Shown piece after piece: positions 42,081 to 52,542 of a DNA stretch of 64,000 bases. The stretch lies in the NCBI GenBank assembly GCA_937927515.1, contig CALBDO010000008.1, forward strand, positions 86,434 through 150,433, given 5' to 3'. The position numbers and the translations under genes are program-made. The DNA is from Candidatus Kapaibacterium sp. Lineage in GTDB: Bacteria; Bacteroidota; Ignavibacteria; Kapaibacteriales; UBA2268. Below the pieces are notes generated by a model that was given only the letters and a program-made list of their open reading frames with translations, had not been told where the DNA came from and did not search any database. Numbering within the stretch: the first letter of the stretch is position 1; the number at the start of each line of letters is the position of its first letter.

Positions 42081-43417
42081 CTACTTACCGAAGATAGCAA
42101 ATCGACCAAGTTGTCTATCTCTTGCATTGTGCGTTTCTCGGTAACAGATATTAAGAGACCGCTGTGGAGCTCTTTAAATCGTTTAGTATCTATTCCAGGT
42201 AAAATCCCTACCTTTTTACCACTTTCAATGATTGTCTTTGCGTCTATTGGCGGAATTACCAAAAATTCTCGGAAAAATGGCTTGTCGGTGAGCAACTTGT
42301 ATCCGGGTATTTTTGATATCTGGTCGGCAAGATAATGTGCCTTTTGAAAGCAGTCCTCTGCGATTTCTTTGATACCCTCTTTGCCTACAACAGCAAGGAA
42401 CACTGTTGCTGCAAGCATCATAAGACCTTGATTGGTGCATATATTCGAAGTGGCACGCTCGCGTTTAATTTGCTGCTCGCGGGTCTGCAGTGTCAATACA
42501 AAAGCGCGTTTACCTTCTACATCGATTGTCATACCAGACAAGCGACCGGGCAATTTTCTTATAAACTCCTGTTTTGTTGCAAACAGCCCAAGATAGGGAC
42601 CACCAAAACTCAAAGGAATACCAAGGGGCTGTCCTTCGCCTACTACGATGTCGACATTGTATTCTCCGGGGGATTTCAAAATTCCAAGGGAGATAGGGTC
42701 GACAACTTGAATTAGCAAAGCACCTTTGGAGTGAGCAATTTTTTCTATCTCATCTATTTCCTCAAGGTTGCCGTAAACATTAGGGTGTTGGACAACAACA
42801 GCAGAGGTTTTATCCGAGACTAGGTCGGAAAGAAGATTTAAGTTGCAGGTACCATCGGAGGAAACAGAAAAATCAAATTGAAAATTCTTTCCGGAGGTAA
42901 TAGTGCCACACACCTTCAAATAGTTTGGGTTAACGGTTCCAGCAAAAACAAAATGTGTTTTCCTATTGTGAGCAAAAGACATAAGCAAAGCCTCGGCTAA
43001 AGCAGAAGCACCATCGAGAAGGGAAGCATTGGCTACATCCATGCCCGTAAGGTCGCATATCATCGATTGAAATTCATACATAGCCTGCAAAGTTCCTTGG
43101 GACACCTCGGCTTGATATGGAGTATAAGCGGTTTTAAACTCGGTCCTATCAATAACAAAATTTACCAATGCGGGAACATAATGGTCGTATGCTCCCATCC
43201 CCATAAAACTAACAATGTCGTTAGAATTTAAATTCTTCTTGGAGTACTCGTACAACAATTTAACAACCTCGGCTTCGGAAAGGGAGGGAAACAATTCAAA
43301 TTTTTCGATAACTCTAATTTTTTCTGGTATTGATGTGATTAAATCTTCGAATTTTTCTACACCAATTACTTTAAGCATTTCATTAATTTGCTCATCTGTG
43401 TTTGACACGTATGCCAT
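42077..43417 (-). CDS. gcvPA: Glycine dehydrogenase (decarboxylating) subunit 1
   Basis: AYTPYQAEVSQGTLQAMYEFQSMICDLTGMDVANASLLDGASALAEA, TREQQIKRERATSNICTNQGLMM. Confidence 0.95.
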   Translation of the reverse strand: MAYVSNTDEQINEMLKVIGVEKFEDLITSIPEKIRVIEKFELFPSLSEAEVVKLLYEYSKKNLNSNDIVSFMGMGAYDHYVPALVNFVIDRTEFKTAYTPYQAEVSQGTLQAMYEFQSMICDLTGMDVANASLLDGASALAEALLMSFAHNRKTHFVFAGTVNPNYLKVCGTITSGKNFQFDFSVSSDGTCNLNLLSDLVSDKTSAVVVQHPNVYGNLEEIDEIEKIAHSKGALLIQVVDPISLGILKSPGEYNVDIVVGEGQPLGIPLSFGGPYLGLFATKQEFIRKLPGRLSGMTIDVEGKRAFVLTLQTREQQIKRERATSNICTNQGLMMLAATVFLAVVGKEGIKEIAEDCFQKAHYLADQISKIPGYKLLTDKPFFREFLVIPPIDAKTIIESGKKVGILPGIDTKRFKELHSGLLISVTEKRTMQEIDNLVDLLSSVSS

Positions 43418-43434
43418 AATTTCACCAATTAAAA

Positions 43435-45543
43435 ATGCAAATTATGAACTTTAAGATGATTAACCAAAAGCATGAGGTGCCCAACAAGCTTAGAAAAATT
43501 TTTAAAGTTTCCTTTCGTTTCTTTCATTTCATTTTCAACAATTTGGAAATCCTAATGATGGGTCTGATTTTAGCATTATTATCGTTTCTACTTCCTTTTA
43601 ATTTAAGTTCGCGAGAAGCTAATCAGCATTTCGATTGGAATGCTACTTCTAATGTTGCAAAAGCGAAACAAGGCGAAAAATTTTTCGTTCAACTCAATTT
43701 CAATTTTGAAAAAGGTTGGTACATATACGATTTAGTTGAACAAATAGGACCAGAAGGCTTAGGACCACAGAAAACAGAAATATCAATTAAACCAAAAGAT
43801 GCTTTAAAAATTGCCGGCAAGATACAGACACCAAAACCAAAAGTTAAATACGATAGTGCTTTTTACATTGATATACGCACTTTCTCTGGAAAATTTAATT
43901 TCAAAGTTCCTGTGATTGCACTAAAGGATTTAGATTTAACCAAGGACAAAATCATTGTCGAAATCTATGTACAACAATGCAAAGACAACATCTGCCTACC
44001 TGGAATGGAATTCAGAACATTAATCAAGCCGGAAACCATTACAAACAACTTTGATGAAGCCTTTGGAGACAATTTGAATCAAGAGTCATCAGGTACAGAG
44101 TATGTACAACAAAGCACCACTCAAGCGACTAATGCCCCAGAAAAACAAAAGATTTCAACCGAATCAACCAAAGAAATTGAAAGCGTAAAAAAGAAAGGTT
44201 TGCTTGCTTACTTTTTGTTTGCAATTGGAGCTGGTGCCTTGGCTTTGCTAACACCTTGCGTTTTTCCAATGGTACCAATCACTGTCTCGTTTTTCACAAA
44301 GCGTGCAGAAAAGAATCCCGGAAAAGCTTTGCGCGATTCACTCGCCTATGGTTTAGGGATTATATTGACTTTTACGACCCTCGGTTTTCTTCTGGCTTTA
44401 TTCTTCGGTGCATCTGGTATACAAAACTTTGCAACAAATCCGTGGTTAAATCTCGCTATTGCACTTATCTTTTTCGTTTTCTCTCTAAATCTTTTCGGTG
44501 CATTCGAGTTTCAGCTACCAAGCTCTTGGTTAAATGCACTCAACATTAAAAGCCAAGGTTCAGGCATTACCAGCGTCATACTTATGGGTTTGACTTTCTC
44601 ACTCACATCCTTCACATGCACCGTTCCTTTCGTCGGCGTTGCACTTGTTTCTGCAGCGGGCGGGGAATGGTTCTACCCAATAGTGGGTATGCTTGGATTT
44701 TCGCTCGCATTTGCTCTACCTTTTTACTTCTTGGCATTATTTCCATCGGCAATTTCAAAGCTCCCGAGGAGTGGCTCTTGGATGAATAGCATAAAAGTTG
44801 TTATGGGCTTCCTCGAAATCGCAGCCGCAATTAAATTTATTAGCAATGCCGACCTGGTATGGGGATTAGGTATTATGCCAAGAGAGTTGTTCCTTGGTAT
44901 TTGGATTGGTGTTGGCTTTTTAATAACTCTTTACATATTAGGAATTTTTCGACTGCCCCACGAAGAGCCAATTTCCAACGTTGGAACTATGAGGATTTTG
45001 TTTGCTACCTTCTTTATTTCAATTAGCTTCTACCTAATAAGCGGCTTATTTGGTAAAAAACTTGGTGAATTGGATGCATTCCTACCACCACCAGATTACG
45101 AACAAATCATCTCAACAAATGCCGCCGTCGGTACCAATAAATTTGAATTAAACCCGGGGAATACATCAAATGAATCGAGTAATTGGCTTGAGGACTACAA
45201 CCTGGCTTTAAATTTGGCAAGGCAAAGTGGAAAACCCATCTTTATCGATTTCAGTGGATTCACTTGTACAAACTGCCGTTGGATGGAAATAAATATGTTC
45301 AGTAAACCGGAAGTTAAAAGATTATTAGACGAAATGATAAAAGTTCGTCTTTTTACCGATAGAAAACAAGAACCATACATTTCGAACAAGGAAATGCAAA
45401 TGCGTAGATTCAATTCAATCGAATTACCACTTTATGTCATACAAACCCCTGATGAGAAAGTCATAGCCACAAACACATTTACAAGAGATGTGAATGAATT
45501 TGTAAATTTTTTAAAAAAAGGTCTGAACCAGAATGAAAGATAA
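43435..45543 (+). CDS. Thiol:disulfide interchange protein DsbD-like
   Basis: N-terminal DsbD domain (CKDNICLPG), TM domain LLTPCVFPMVPITV, C-terminal thioredoxin FTCTNCRWME; exact start uncertain. Confidence 0.92.
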   Translation: MQIMNFKMINQKHEVPNKLRKIFKVSFRFFHFIFNNLEILMMGLILALLSFLLPFNLSSREANQHFDWNATSNVAKAKQGEKFFVQLNFNFEKGWYIYDLVEQIGPEGLGPQKTEISIKPKDALKIAGKIQTPKPKVKYDSAFYIDIRTFSGKFNFKVPVIALKDLDLTKDKIIVEIYVQQCKDNICLPGMEFRTLIKPETITNNFDEAFGDNLNQESSGTEYVQQSTTQATNAPEKQKISTESTKEIESVKKKGLLAYFLFAIGAGALALLTPCVFPMVPITVSFFTKRAEKNPGKALRDSLAYGLGIILTFTTLGFLLALFFGASGIQNFATNPWLNLAIALIFFVFSLNLFGAFEFQLPSSWLNALNIKSQGSGITSVILMGLTFSLTSFTCTVPFVGVALVSAAGGEWFYPIVGMLGFSLAFALPFYFLALFPSAISKLPRSGSWMNSIKVVMGFLEIAAAIKFISNADLVWGLGIMPRELFLGIWIGVGFLITLYILGIFRLPHEEPISNVGTMRILFATFFISISFYLISGLFGKKLGELDAFLPPPDYEQIISTNAAVGTNKFELNPGNTSNESSNWLEDYNLALNLARQSGKPIFIDFSGFTCTNCRWMEINMFSKPEVKRLLDEMIKVRLFTDRKQEPYISNKEMQMRRFNSIELPLYVIQTPDEKVIATNTFTRDVNEFVNFLKKGLNQNER

Positions 45544-46093
45544 AGTTAGTGCTTTGGTTGTCGTTGCAGATGGAACAGAGGATATCGAAGCTACGGTTGT
45601 AATAGATTTGCTGCGAAGAGCGAATTTCGAAGTAACGGTTGCTGGCACAAAGGAAATTGTCGAATTTGCTCGAGGTTTGAAAATTCAACCCGATATACTG
45701 ATAGAACAATTACCCGAAAATGCAATTTGTGATTTGATTTACATACCAGGTGGTGCAAAAGGGGTGGAAAATCTCTCTCAGAACTTACACCTAAAAAAGA
45801 TAATAATGAAATACAAGAAGAACAATAGATGGATATCTGCAATTTGTGCTGCTCCGCTTTTACTTCATAAGTTCGAGATTTTACAAGATAATGACAAAAT
45901 TACCAGCCATCCATCAGTAAAGCATTATTTAGACAAGTACATTTACACCGACGAAATTATAGCAGTTTCGGGCAAGATAATAACCAGTCGAGGTGCTGGA
46001 ACTTCGATTCCTTTTGCATTAAAAATTATCGAACTGCTTACGAATAAGGAACTTTCCGACAAAATTGCCATTGATATTGTTTATAAAAGTTAG
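45533..46093 (+). CDS. DJ-1/PfpI family protein
   Basis: VVVADGTEDIEATVVIDLLRRA, YIPGGAKG, AICAAPLLL, TSRGAGTSIPFALKIIE. Confidence 0.92.
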   Translation: MKDKVSALVVVADGTEDIEATVVIDLLRRANFEVTVAGTKEIVEFARGLKIQPDILIEQLPENAICDLIYIPGGAKGVENLSQNLHLKKIIMKYKKNNRWISAICAAPLLLHKFEILQDNDKITSHPSVKHYLDKYIYTDEIIAVSGKIITSRGAGTSIPFALKIIELLTNKELSDKIAIDIVYKS

Positions 46094-46100
46094 TCCGAAA

Positions 46101-46370
46101 ATGAAAAGAGCAGAGTTTAAAGTTTACGGAATTGTCCAGGGAGTTGGTTACCGTTATTTTGTCTATCGCGCAGCAACGAAATTGAATTTAGTTGGATATG
46201 CACAAAATCTTTACGACGGTAGCGTACTCGTAGTTGCAGAGGGAGAAGAAAATAAGTTAGCAGAACTCTATAAAGAACTAAAAATCGGACCGATGCACTC
46301 ATACGTGCAAAAAGTGGAAGTCGAATACTCCGAGCCAAAAAATGAATTCACGCGATTTGAAATTAGGTGA
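46101..46370 (+). CDS. Acylphosphatase
   Basis: VYGIVQGVGYRYFVYRAATKLNLVGYAQNLYDGSVLVVAEG. Confidence 0.92.
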   Translation: MKRAEFKVYGIVQGVGYRYFVYRAATKLNLVGYAQNLYDGSVLVVAEGEENKLAELYKELKIGPMHSYVQKVEVEYSEPKNEFTRFEIR

Positions 46371-46386
46371 CCATTAATCCGATAGA

Positions 46387-49041
46387 ATGAAAAAATTTCA
46401 GTTTTTTCTCGTTTGTGTTGCAGTATTGTTATTGCCGAGGGACCTAATCTCGAATGAGCTAATAATAATACCAAAAGAATTAGAAGTAAGAGTAGGGCTT
46501 GCATTAAGCGGAGGTGGAGCGAGGGGGATAGCACAGATTGGTGTCCTTAAAGCTTTAGAAAGTCATAATATTCAGATTTCCGCAATTGCTGGTACAAGCA
46601 TTGGTGCATTTGTCGGAGGACTATATTCAGTCGGGTACACCCCCGAAGAAATGGAGAAAATTGCAATTTCTACGAACTGGGAAAACGTACTGACAATTTT
46701 AAAGGAACAAGAAAGAAGCGAATTGTTTTTGGACCAGAAACTGCTTCAGGATAGAACTTTTGCAACGCTACGATTTAAAAAATTTAAGTTCGTATATCCA
46801 CAAGCACTATCCTTAGGTTGGAAGTTCAATTCATTTATACAAAAATTAATTTGGAATGGTGCTTATTACTCCAATGATTTTAGCGATTTAAAGGTCCCAT
46901 TCCGAGCAGTTGCGACAGATGTTGCAAACGGACGTACTGTTGTGATTTCACAAGGGAATTTAATTAGAGCAATGCGGGCAAGTTCCGCAGTTCCTTTGCT
47001 CAATACACCAATTCAAATAGATACCTTAATTTTAGTCGATGGAGGCCTTTTTGCAAACATACCTGTCGAGGCTCTCTCAGATTTGAAACCTGATATCGTG
47101 GTTGCAGTTAATACTACCTCTCCTATGGTTAATAGGGAAGAGCTGAACAAACCTTGGAGCCTTGCTTCTCAAATCATCACAAATTATATGAATAGGTTCG
47201 TTCAAAGCTCTCTCCATTTAGCCGATTTCGTAATTACACCCGAGATAAATGACCATCCAAATGATAATTTTAAAAGCTTGGATACTCTTATCAAAAAAGG
47301 AGAGGAAGCAGTCAATGAAATTGCTCTTCGTATTGAAGAAAAAATTACTTCCAAAAAGGACTCGATACTTGAAGCAAAAGTTCAAGATGTCCAGTCAATG
47401 TTTAACTTCCAAAAAAAAATTTTTCTGAAACAAATTACAAACAATGATGGGAAAGAATTATTTCTTCTTACAGAGGAAATTACCAACCTCTCGCTAAAAG
47501 ATTATTTAAAGAAAATTATACCGAATTCAATAGAGAAATTAAGATTTTATTCTTCCGACGAAACGAAAATTATACTCGAAGTATCCAAACATCCAACGAT
47601 AAATAACATTAAATGCTTATGCACAATACCAAATCTCGAGCAAAGCGCCGACACAACACTCAAGCAGTTTATGTTTCATTATGATAGCCCATTAACCAGA
47701 ATTAGAATTATTGAAACATTGAGAAAAAAATTTGCCAATCAAGGGTTCTCATTTGTTAAAATCTCGATTCAACCCGAACAGCCATCGGAAGAACTTAAAA
47801 TAACAATCATACCTAATCGAATAGGAAAAATTACTGTCGACCCAAATATAAAAACCAGCGATTTCATAGTGCGAAGAGAAGTTGCAATCAAGGAAGGCGA
47901 TTTTACCAATGCAGAGAAACTCGTTCAATCGTGGAATAATTTAATAAGCTCGGGTTTGTTTAGTGATGTGTTTATTGATTTTGATTTAGATACGGTCAAT
48001 TCATTGTGCAATATTTTTATCTCGGCACAAGAACGTGGGACACAAGTTGTAAACCTACTTCTTCGAGTCGACAATGAAAGGAACCTTCATGGCGGTGCCG
48101 ATTTAATCCACGAAAATCTCTTTAATACCGGAAGCAAGTTTTTGGTGTCTTTAACTGGAAGTAAAGGAGACTTTCTTGCAAAGACAAGTCTTTCGCAAAC
48201 AAGAATTTGGAAAACGACTTTCTCAGTGTCGCTCGAAGGGTTCTATTATCAGAAGCTAATTCCAATTTACAAATGGACATACCCAACAAGAACAAAATTT
48301 GAATCCACAATTGAGAAAGAGATTATCACCGAAAGATACAATTTTAATGTTTCTTTTGGTAAACAAATTGAACGCTTGGGTAACCTATTCCTTTCAGTAA
48401 AATTTGAAAAACAAAGACACTTCGTAAAAGGCGAACTAAATAAACCAAAATATAACAATATTAATAACTTCATTGTTGGATTAATTTACGACTCGAGAGA
48501 CAAATCAGAATTTACCAGCTCTGGCCGTTTGCTAAATTTAATCTGGGAAGCACCTCTATTCAAAGCAGAAAACAATGTGTCATTCAGCAAAGCAACTTTC
48601 ATCCATAGTTCAAACTATCCAATGTTCAAAGTCTTTGTGTTGCGACCGAGAGTATTTTTCGGCTTTGCCGACAATACATTGCCTTTTCCCGATTTTTATT
48701 CATTAGGAGGAGATGGTAATTTTGTCGGTCTACACGAAGATGAACTTCTTGGCCGCCAAATTTTTCAAGCGTTGCTGGATTTGCAATATCGACTACCATT
48801 TAAAATTTATTTCGATACTTATGCAATCCTCACATATTACCTTGGCTCTGTCTGGCAAAACTTTGATGTAATTAGAATAAGCGATTTAAGGCATGGATTG
48901 GGTATCACCATAGGACTCGATACACCAATTGGTCCAGTTCGTTTGTCTGCGGGAAATGCTTTCTACTTTGTCAAAAATCCAAATTCCACTGTCTTTGGAC
49001 CATTGCAACTTTATTTCTCCATCGGAAGCAGATTGTTTTAA
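46387..49041 (+). CDS. Patatin-like phospholipase fused to Omp85-type barrel (RssA/PlpD-like)
   Basis: GLALSGGGARGIAQIG, GTSIGAFVGG, LVDGG; POTRA-like region; C-terminal barrel ending FGPLQLYFSIGSRLF. Confidence 0.88.
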   Translation: MKKFQFFLVCVAVLLLPRDLISNELIIIPKELEVRVGLALSGGGARGIAQIGVLKALESHNIQISAIAGTSIGAFVGGLYSVGYTPEEMEKIAISTNWENVLTILKEQERSELFLDQKLLQDRTFATLRFKKFKFVYPQALSLGWKFNSFIQKLIWNGAYYSNDFSDLKVPFRAVATDVANGRTVVISQGNLIRAMRASSAVPLLNTPIQIDTLILVDGGLFANIPVEALSDLKPDIVVAVNTTSPMVNREELNKPWSLASQIITNYMNRFVQSSLHLADFVITPEINDHPNDNFKSLDTLIKKGEEAVNEIALRIEEKITSKKDSILEAKVQDVQSMFNFQKKIFLKQITNNDGKELFLLTEEITNLSLKDYLKKIIPNSIEKLRFYSSDETKIILEVSKHPTINNIKCLCTIPNLEQSADTTLKQFMFHYDSPLTRIRIIETLRKKFANQGFSFVKISIQPEQPSEELKITIIPNRIGKITVDPNIKTSDFIVRREVAIKEGDFTNAEKLVQSWNNLISSGLFSDVFIDFDLDTVNSLCNIFISAQERGTQVVNLLLRVDNERNLHGGADLIHENLFNTGSKFLVSLTGSKGDFLAKTSLSQTRIWKTTFSVSLEGFYYQKLIPIYKWTYPTRTKFESTIEKEIITERYNFNVSFGKQIERLGNLFLSVKFEKQRHFVKGELNKPKYNNINNFIVGLIYDSRDKSEFTSSGRLLNLIWEAPLFKAENNVSFSKATFIHSSNYPMFKVFVLRPRVFFGFADNTLPFPDFYSLGGDGNFVGLHEDELLGRQIFQALLDLQYRLPFKIYFDTYAILTYYLGSVWQNFDVIRISDLRHGLGITIGLDTPIGPVRLSAGNAFYFVKNPNSTVFGPLQLYFSIGSRLF

Positions 49042-51111
49042 TCAAAGGACAAAGTAGGTGAGTGCCCCATCGATTGGATAGGTGATTTCACCCAACTCGT
49101 TCTCAGTTTTAACAAGAAACTCAATCTTTGAACCGATAAAATTATCTTTTGAATGGAAGAGAGATGCCAAATTTATACCAATTACGAAATCTTCATCGTA
49201 GGCAAAATACAAGTTCTGCAAATCAATAGGAATATCAGCATAAAAATTAAACTCACCTTTAGTAATTCCAACTTTTAATTCTTTTGGCTCTGTGATTAGA
49301 ATAGTAATTTTATCGTTTTCCTGCAATTCTCTCGAAAGTCTCAAACCCACAAGGAACAAAGTCTTTGTATTACCAAAAAAAATCTCCGATAAAAAAATCT
49401 TGTTAGAAAGCATAGTTCCTATTGCAGATTTGGCATAGTACCTACCCCAGCCCACATCCGGGGAGAGCTTTCGTATGTTAGTTCCAGTTATTCTTTTTGT
49501 TGCAACAGTCAGCAAATCTAGATTTGGGTGTGTGCTGAGTGGTTCAAGAATTTCATCGGGTGGCTCCACCTCCAAAACTTTGTAGATATTTATTAAATAC
49601 CATCGGAAGAGCTCGTCGAAATCTTCTTTGTTTGGAGCAATATTGTCGTCGCCATACCACCAAAACCAATCTGAACCTTCGGCAACAAGCATGAATTCCA
49701 TTGCTTTAGAATATTTTTGAGAATCATTTTTGTGTTCCTCAATTAAATTTCTTGTTTTTGCGAGCCAATACCAAGCTCTTTGTTTCTGAGGTTGGCCAAT
49801 CCAAGTGTAAAAACTTGCATTTATCCAAGAACCCGGGTAAATCTCCGTAATTCGATAAGCATGGTCGTTTGCAATGGAAGAAACAATCTCGGAGAAAGTA
49901 AATGTCTGCACCAAAGGCTCGTCGGAAATTGTACGATAAAGCAAAGTCAAAAATGGTAAACCATTATCTTTGTAATACTCCCAACAATTTTCACCATCTA
50001 ATATGATTGGGACGCAAGCGATATCGAGAGCATCCTCACCAAATTTATCCATAATTCGATTACGAATACTTTTTAATATACTCACAAAGTCGAATACAGC
50101 ATCTTCTGGCTTCCAATGATGATAAGTAAAACCAATAGAGTCGGATAGAAGAGTATCTCTGAAGAAAAGAACAAGCCTTTTGTCGTCCTTCGCATAAACA
50201 TACGGAAAATATTGCAATAATTCTTCCTGCAGACCAGTTGTACGAAATAAAAGTTTAGGGTCGGTTGCAGTCCAAGTAAAATCATGCTTGAGCATCAAGT
50301 CCAGCACTAATGTTGATAAAGAACCTTCCGAGGGCCAAATACCTTTGGGTTCAAAGCCGAAAACTTCACCAAAATACTGTTTTCCCTTATAGATTTGAAT
50401 TTCAGCATCTTGAGGGAACTTAAAAATCGGCTCAGCAAGATTCAATTCTGGCAAACTAACCTTTGCAATAGATGCGTCGCAAAGCAAAGGCAATATTGGA
50501 TGGTAAAACGGAGAAACACTTAGCTCCACTTGGTTTAAATCATTTAATTGTTTCAATACTGGAACAATTTCATTCATCAACTTGAGCTCTTCATCAAGTA
50601 GTAATTCTTTTTCTTTTTGGGAGAAGCACTTTTCTTTTGTGAAGTATCTTTTGAATTGTGGCCGCTGTCGAGACAGTTGCCCAAGCCAGGCGAGATTGTA
50701 CCAAACCTGTAAATCCAACCAATCTTGCTCGCTAAATTCAACATTAGAGTTTGCTTTGTTGTAAAGCTCGAGATAACGAGGATATTTTGCAATCATATTT
50801 TGGTAATTACAGACAAAGAATTGTTTCCAAATCTCTTGCTTTTCGTCCATGGAGAGAGAAGTTGGTGACTTGTAAGAAAGCTCTTGTACTCTGTCTGTAA
50901 TACCAAGGTGGATGTATTCATAAATTTGCAAAAGTAAAGATGGTACAATATTGAATGTTTGCTTTATTTCGGGAAATTCAAACAAAATCGAAGGCAAATC
51001 CAAGTAGTCTTTTATAGCATGGAACCGAACCCATGGGAGTATAAATTTCTCTTCCTTTCTGTAATAGGGCTGATGCTGATGCCATAGAAAACATATTCTA
51101 AGCGGTTTCAT
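49042..51111 (-). CDS. Glycoside hydrolase family 57 protein
   Basis: LWHQHQPYY, GIWPSEGSLS, IILDGENCWEYY, GSDWFWWYGDDN. Confidence 0.9.
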   Translation of the reverse strand: MKPLRICFLWHQHQPYYRKEEKFILPWVRFHAIKDYLDLPSILFEFPEIKQTFNIVPSLLLQIYEYIHLGITDRVQELSYKSPTSLSMDEKQEIWKQFFVCNYQNMIAKYPRYLELYNKANSNVEFSEQDWLDLQVWYNLAWLGQLSRQRPQFKRYFTKEKCFSQKEKELLLDEELKLMNEIVPVLKQLNDLNQVELSVSPFYHPILPLLCDASIAKVSLPELNLAEPIFKFPQDAEIQIYKGKQYFGEVFGFEPKGIWPSEGSLSTLVLDLMLKHDFTWTATDPKLLFRTTGLQEELLQYFPYVYAKDDKRLVLFFRDTLLSDSIGFTYHHWKPEDAVFDFVSILKSIRNRIMDKFGEDALDIACVPIILDGENCWEYYKDNGLPFLTLLYRTISDEPLVQTFTFSEIVSSIANDHAYRITEIYPGSWINASFYTWIGQPQKQRAWYWLAKTRNLIEEHKNDSQKYSKAMEFMLVAEGSDWFWWYGDDNIAPNKEDFDELFRWYLINIYKVLEVEPPDEILEPLSTHPNLDLLTVATKRITGTNIRKLSPDVGWGRYYAKSAIGTMLSNKIFLSEIFFGNTKTLFLVGLRLSRELQENDKITILITEPKELKVGITKGEFNFYADIPIDLQNLYFAYDEDFVIGINLASLFHSKDNFIGSKIEFLVKTENELGEITYPIDGALTYFVL

Positions 51112-51266
51112 CGAAATGCAACATTGTGAAAAAGTAAAATAATAAAAATAGAAATTAATATAAAGGATTTCTCAAACAGCTTGATGAAAATTAAAGGCAA
51201 AGAAGTAGAAAGGATGGATATACTCTAGACTTACCAAAAAATTAAAGAAAATTCAGCACGGGACTT

Positions 51267-52490
51267 TTAATTTAATGCTGGATTGAACAATTTCCCCATG
51301 AACAAAATTGCACCAGAAGTTTGCTCGTATATGACATACACAAATGGCCTATTAAAATGAAATACTGGCTTAAAAGAAGTATAACTTATCTCAACAGAAG
51401 TTGCGGCGGAGGCTTCTGTGCCTTCTTCGTCGACTTCTATATAAGACTTATGCTTCACATCATTAATTGTACAACGCAAAGAGTTGCTAATACCAGAGAA
51501 GTCTGCATTATCGGTAAATGCAATGCTCATACCCATGGCTGAAAGGATTTCTTTCAAACCGACATCGAACACACACTTGAATTTTGGTATGTAGAGAGTC
51601 ACTTCCTTTGTTTCTTTTAGATTATTCAAACATCTTTCCCATTTGCTTCTATCGAAGGAATTTATAAATTCATTCACCAAGGTATTTGCATTCGGAAGTA
51701 TTAATAGCATTGCAATAGAACCTTTGCCATAAGGGAGCCGTATTGCAGAGAATTCATTGTCGGTGTAGCAGTAGAAATTGCGAATTTGCGTCATAAACTT
51801 TGTCTTCAAATAAGTTTCCTCGTTTTCATGGGGAATGGTAAAGTAACCGTCCTTGGTATTGTTTTTATCAAAGGTATATTTCCAAATCCCCTTGAAGTAA
51901 ATTGCATTAATAATGTACATAACAGCGTTGTAAGGGATTTCCTTGACAATTTCTTTGATTTTACCACTTGTTTTTTGTTCGACCCAATTATTAATTATGT
52001 TTTTTGCTTCGGGATTAGAAAAGTTCAGAACTTTGCAATAAGCATTGTAATAATTCTCTAAATCACTAAGAAACTTTTCGTTAAATTCAATACCCTCTTT
52101 TGCCCAAACCGAATTTGCAATTTTTAGGGTTACATTTTTGTCAATGTTTGACAAAAAAGGAATTATTTCTTTGAAAGCAGAGTTAATATCAACCATTGGG
52201 AACTTATCAAGTGCTAGCGTATTTCGCATCGCTTCGAAAGTTTCGCCCGATGCACCATTCATAGTCATACTCAAAGCAACAGATACACTCAATGGGGAGA
52301 TAAAAATATTACCTTCACTGCTGGTTTCGTTAACTTTTTTGAAGAGACGAAATGCAAAATCATTGCACGAAGATGTTACTAATTTTTCATTTTCCGTCAG
52401 TGGTCTAATAGGTGTAACAGCATCTGTAGTGGCTCTCTCGCAAGAAAGTAATATAAAAGCGGAGCAAAGAAAATAAATCAGTGGTTTCAT
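51267..52490 (-). CDS. Serpin (serine protease inhibitor), predicted lipoprotein
   Basis: Lipobox LLSCER; GNIFISPLSVSVALSMTMNGASGETFEAM; hinge DEEGTEASAAT; FHFNRPFVYVIYEQTSGAILFMGKLFNP. Confidence 0.93.
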   Translation of the reverse strand: MKPLIYFLCSAFILLSCERATTDAVTPIRPLTENEKLVTSSCNDFAFRLFKKVNETSSEGNIFISPLSVSVALSMTMNGASGETFEAMRNTLALDKFPMVDINSAFKEIIPFLSNIDKNVTLKIANSVWAKEGIEFNEKFLSDLENYYNAYCKVLNFSNPEAKNIINNWVEQKTSGKIKEIVKEIPYNAVMYIINAIYFKGIWKYTFDKNNTKDGYFTIPHENEETYLKTKFMTQIRNFYCYTDNEFSAIRLPYGKGSIAMLLILPNANTLVNEFINSFDRSKWERCLNNLKETKEVTLYIPKFKCVFDVGLKEILSAMGMSIAFTDNADFSGISNSLRCTINDVKHKSYIEVDEEGTEASAATSVEISYTSFKPVFHFNRPFVYVIYEQTSGAILFMGKLFNPALN

Positions 52491-52542
52491 AATAATCTAA
52501 ATTAAAAACATTACAACAAATTAATTTTAAAAAGGTTACATG

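Noticed and set aside
42335-42715. 126-aa plus-strand ORF inside gcvPA
   Set aside because: Shadow ORF opposite a highly conserved gene.
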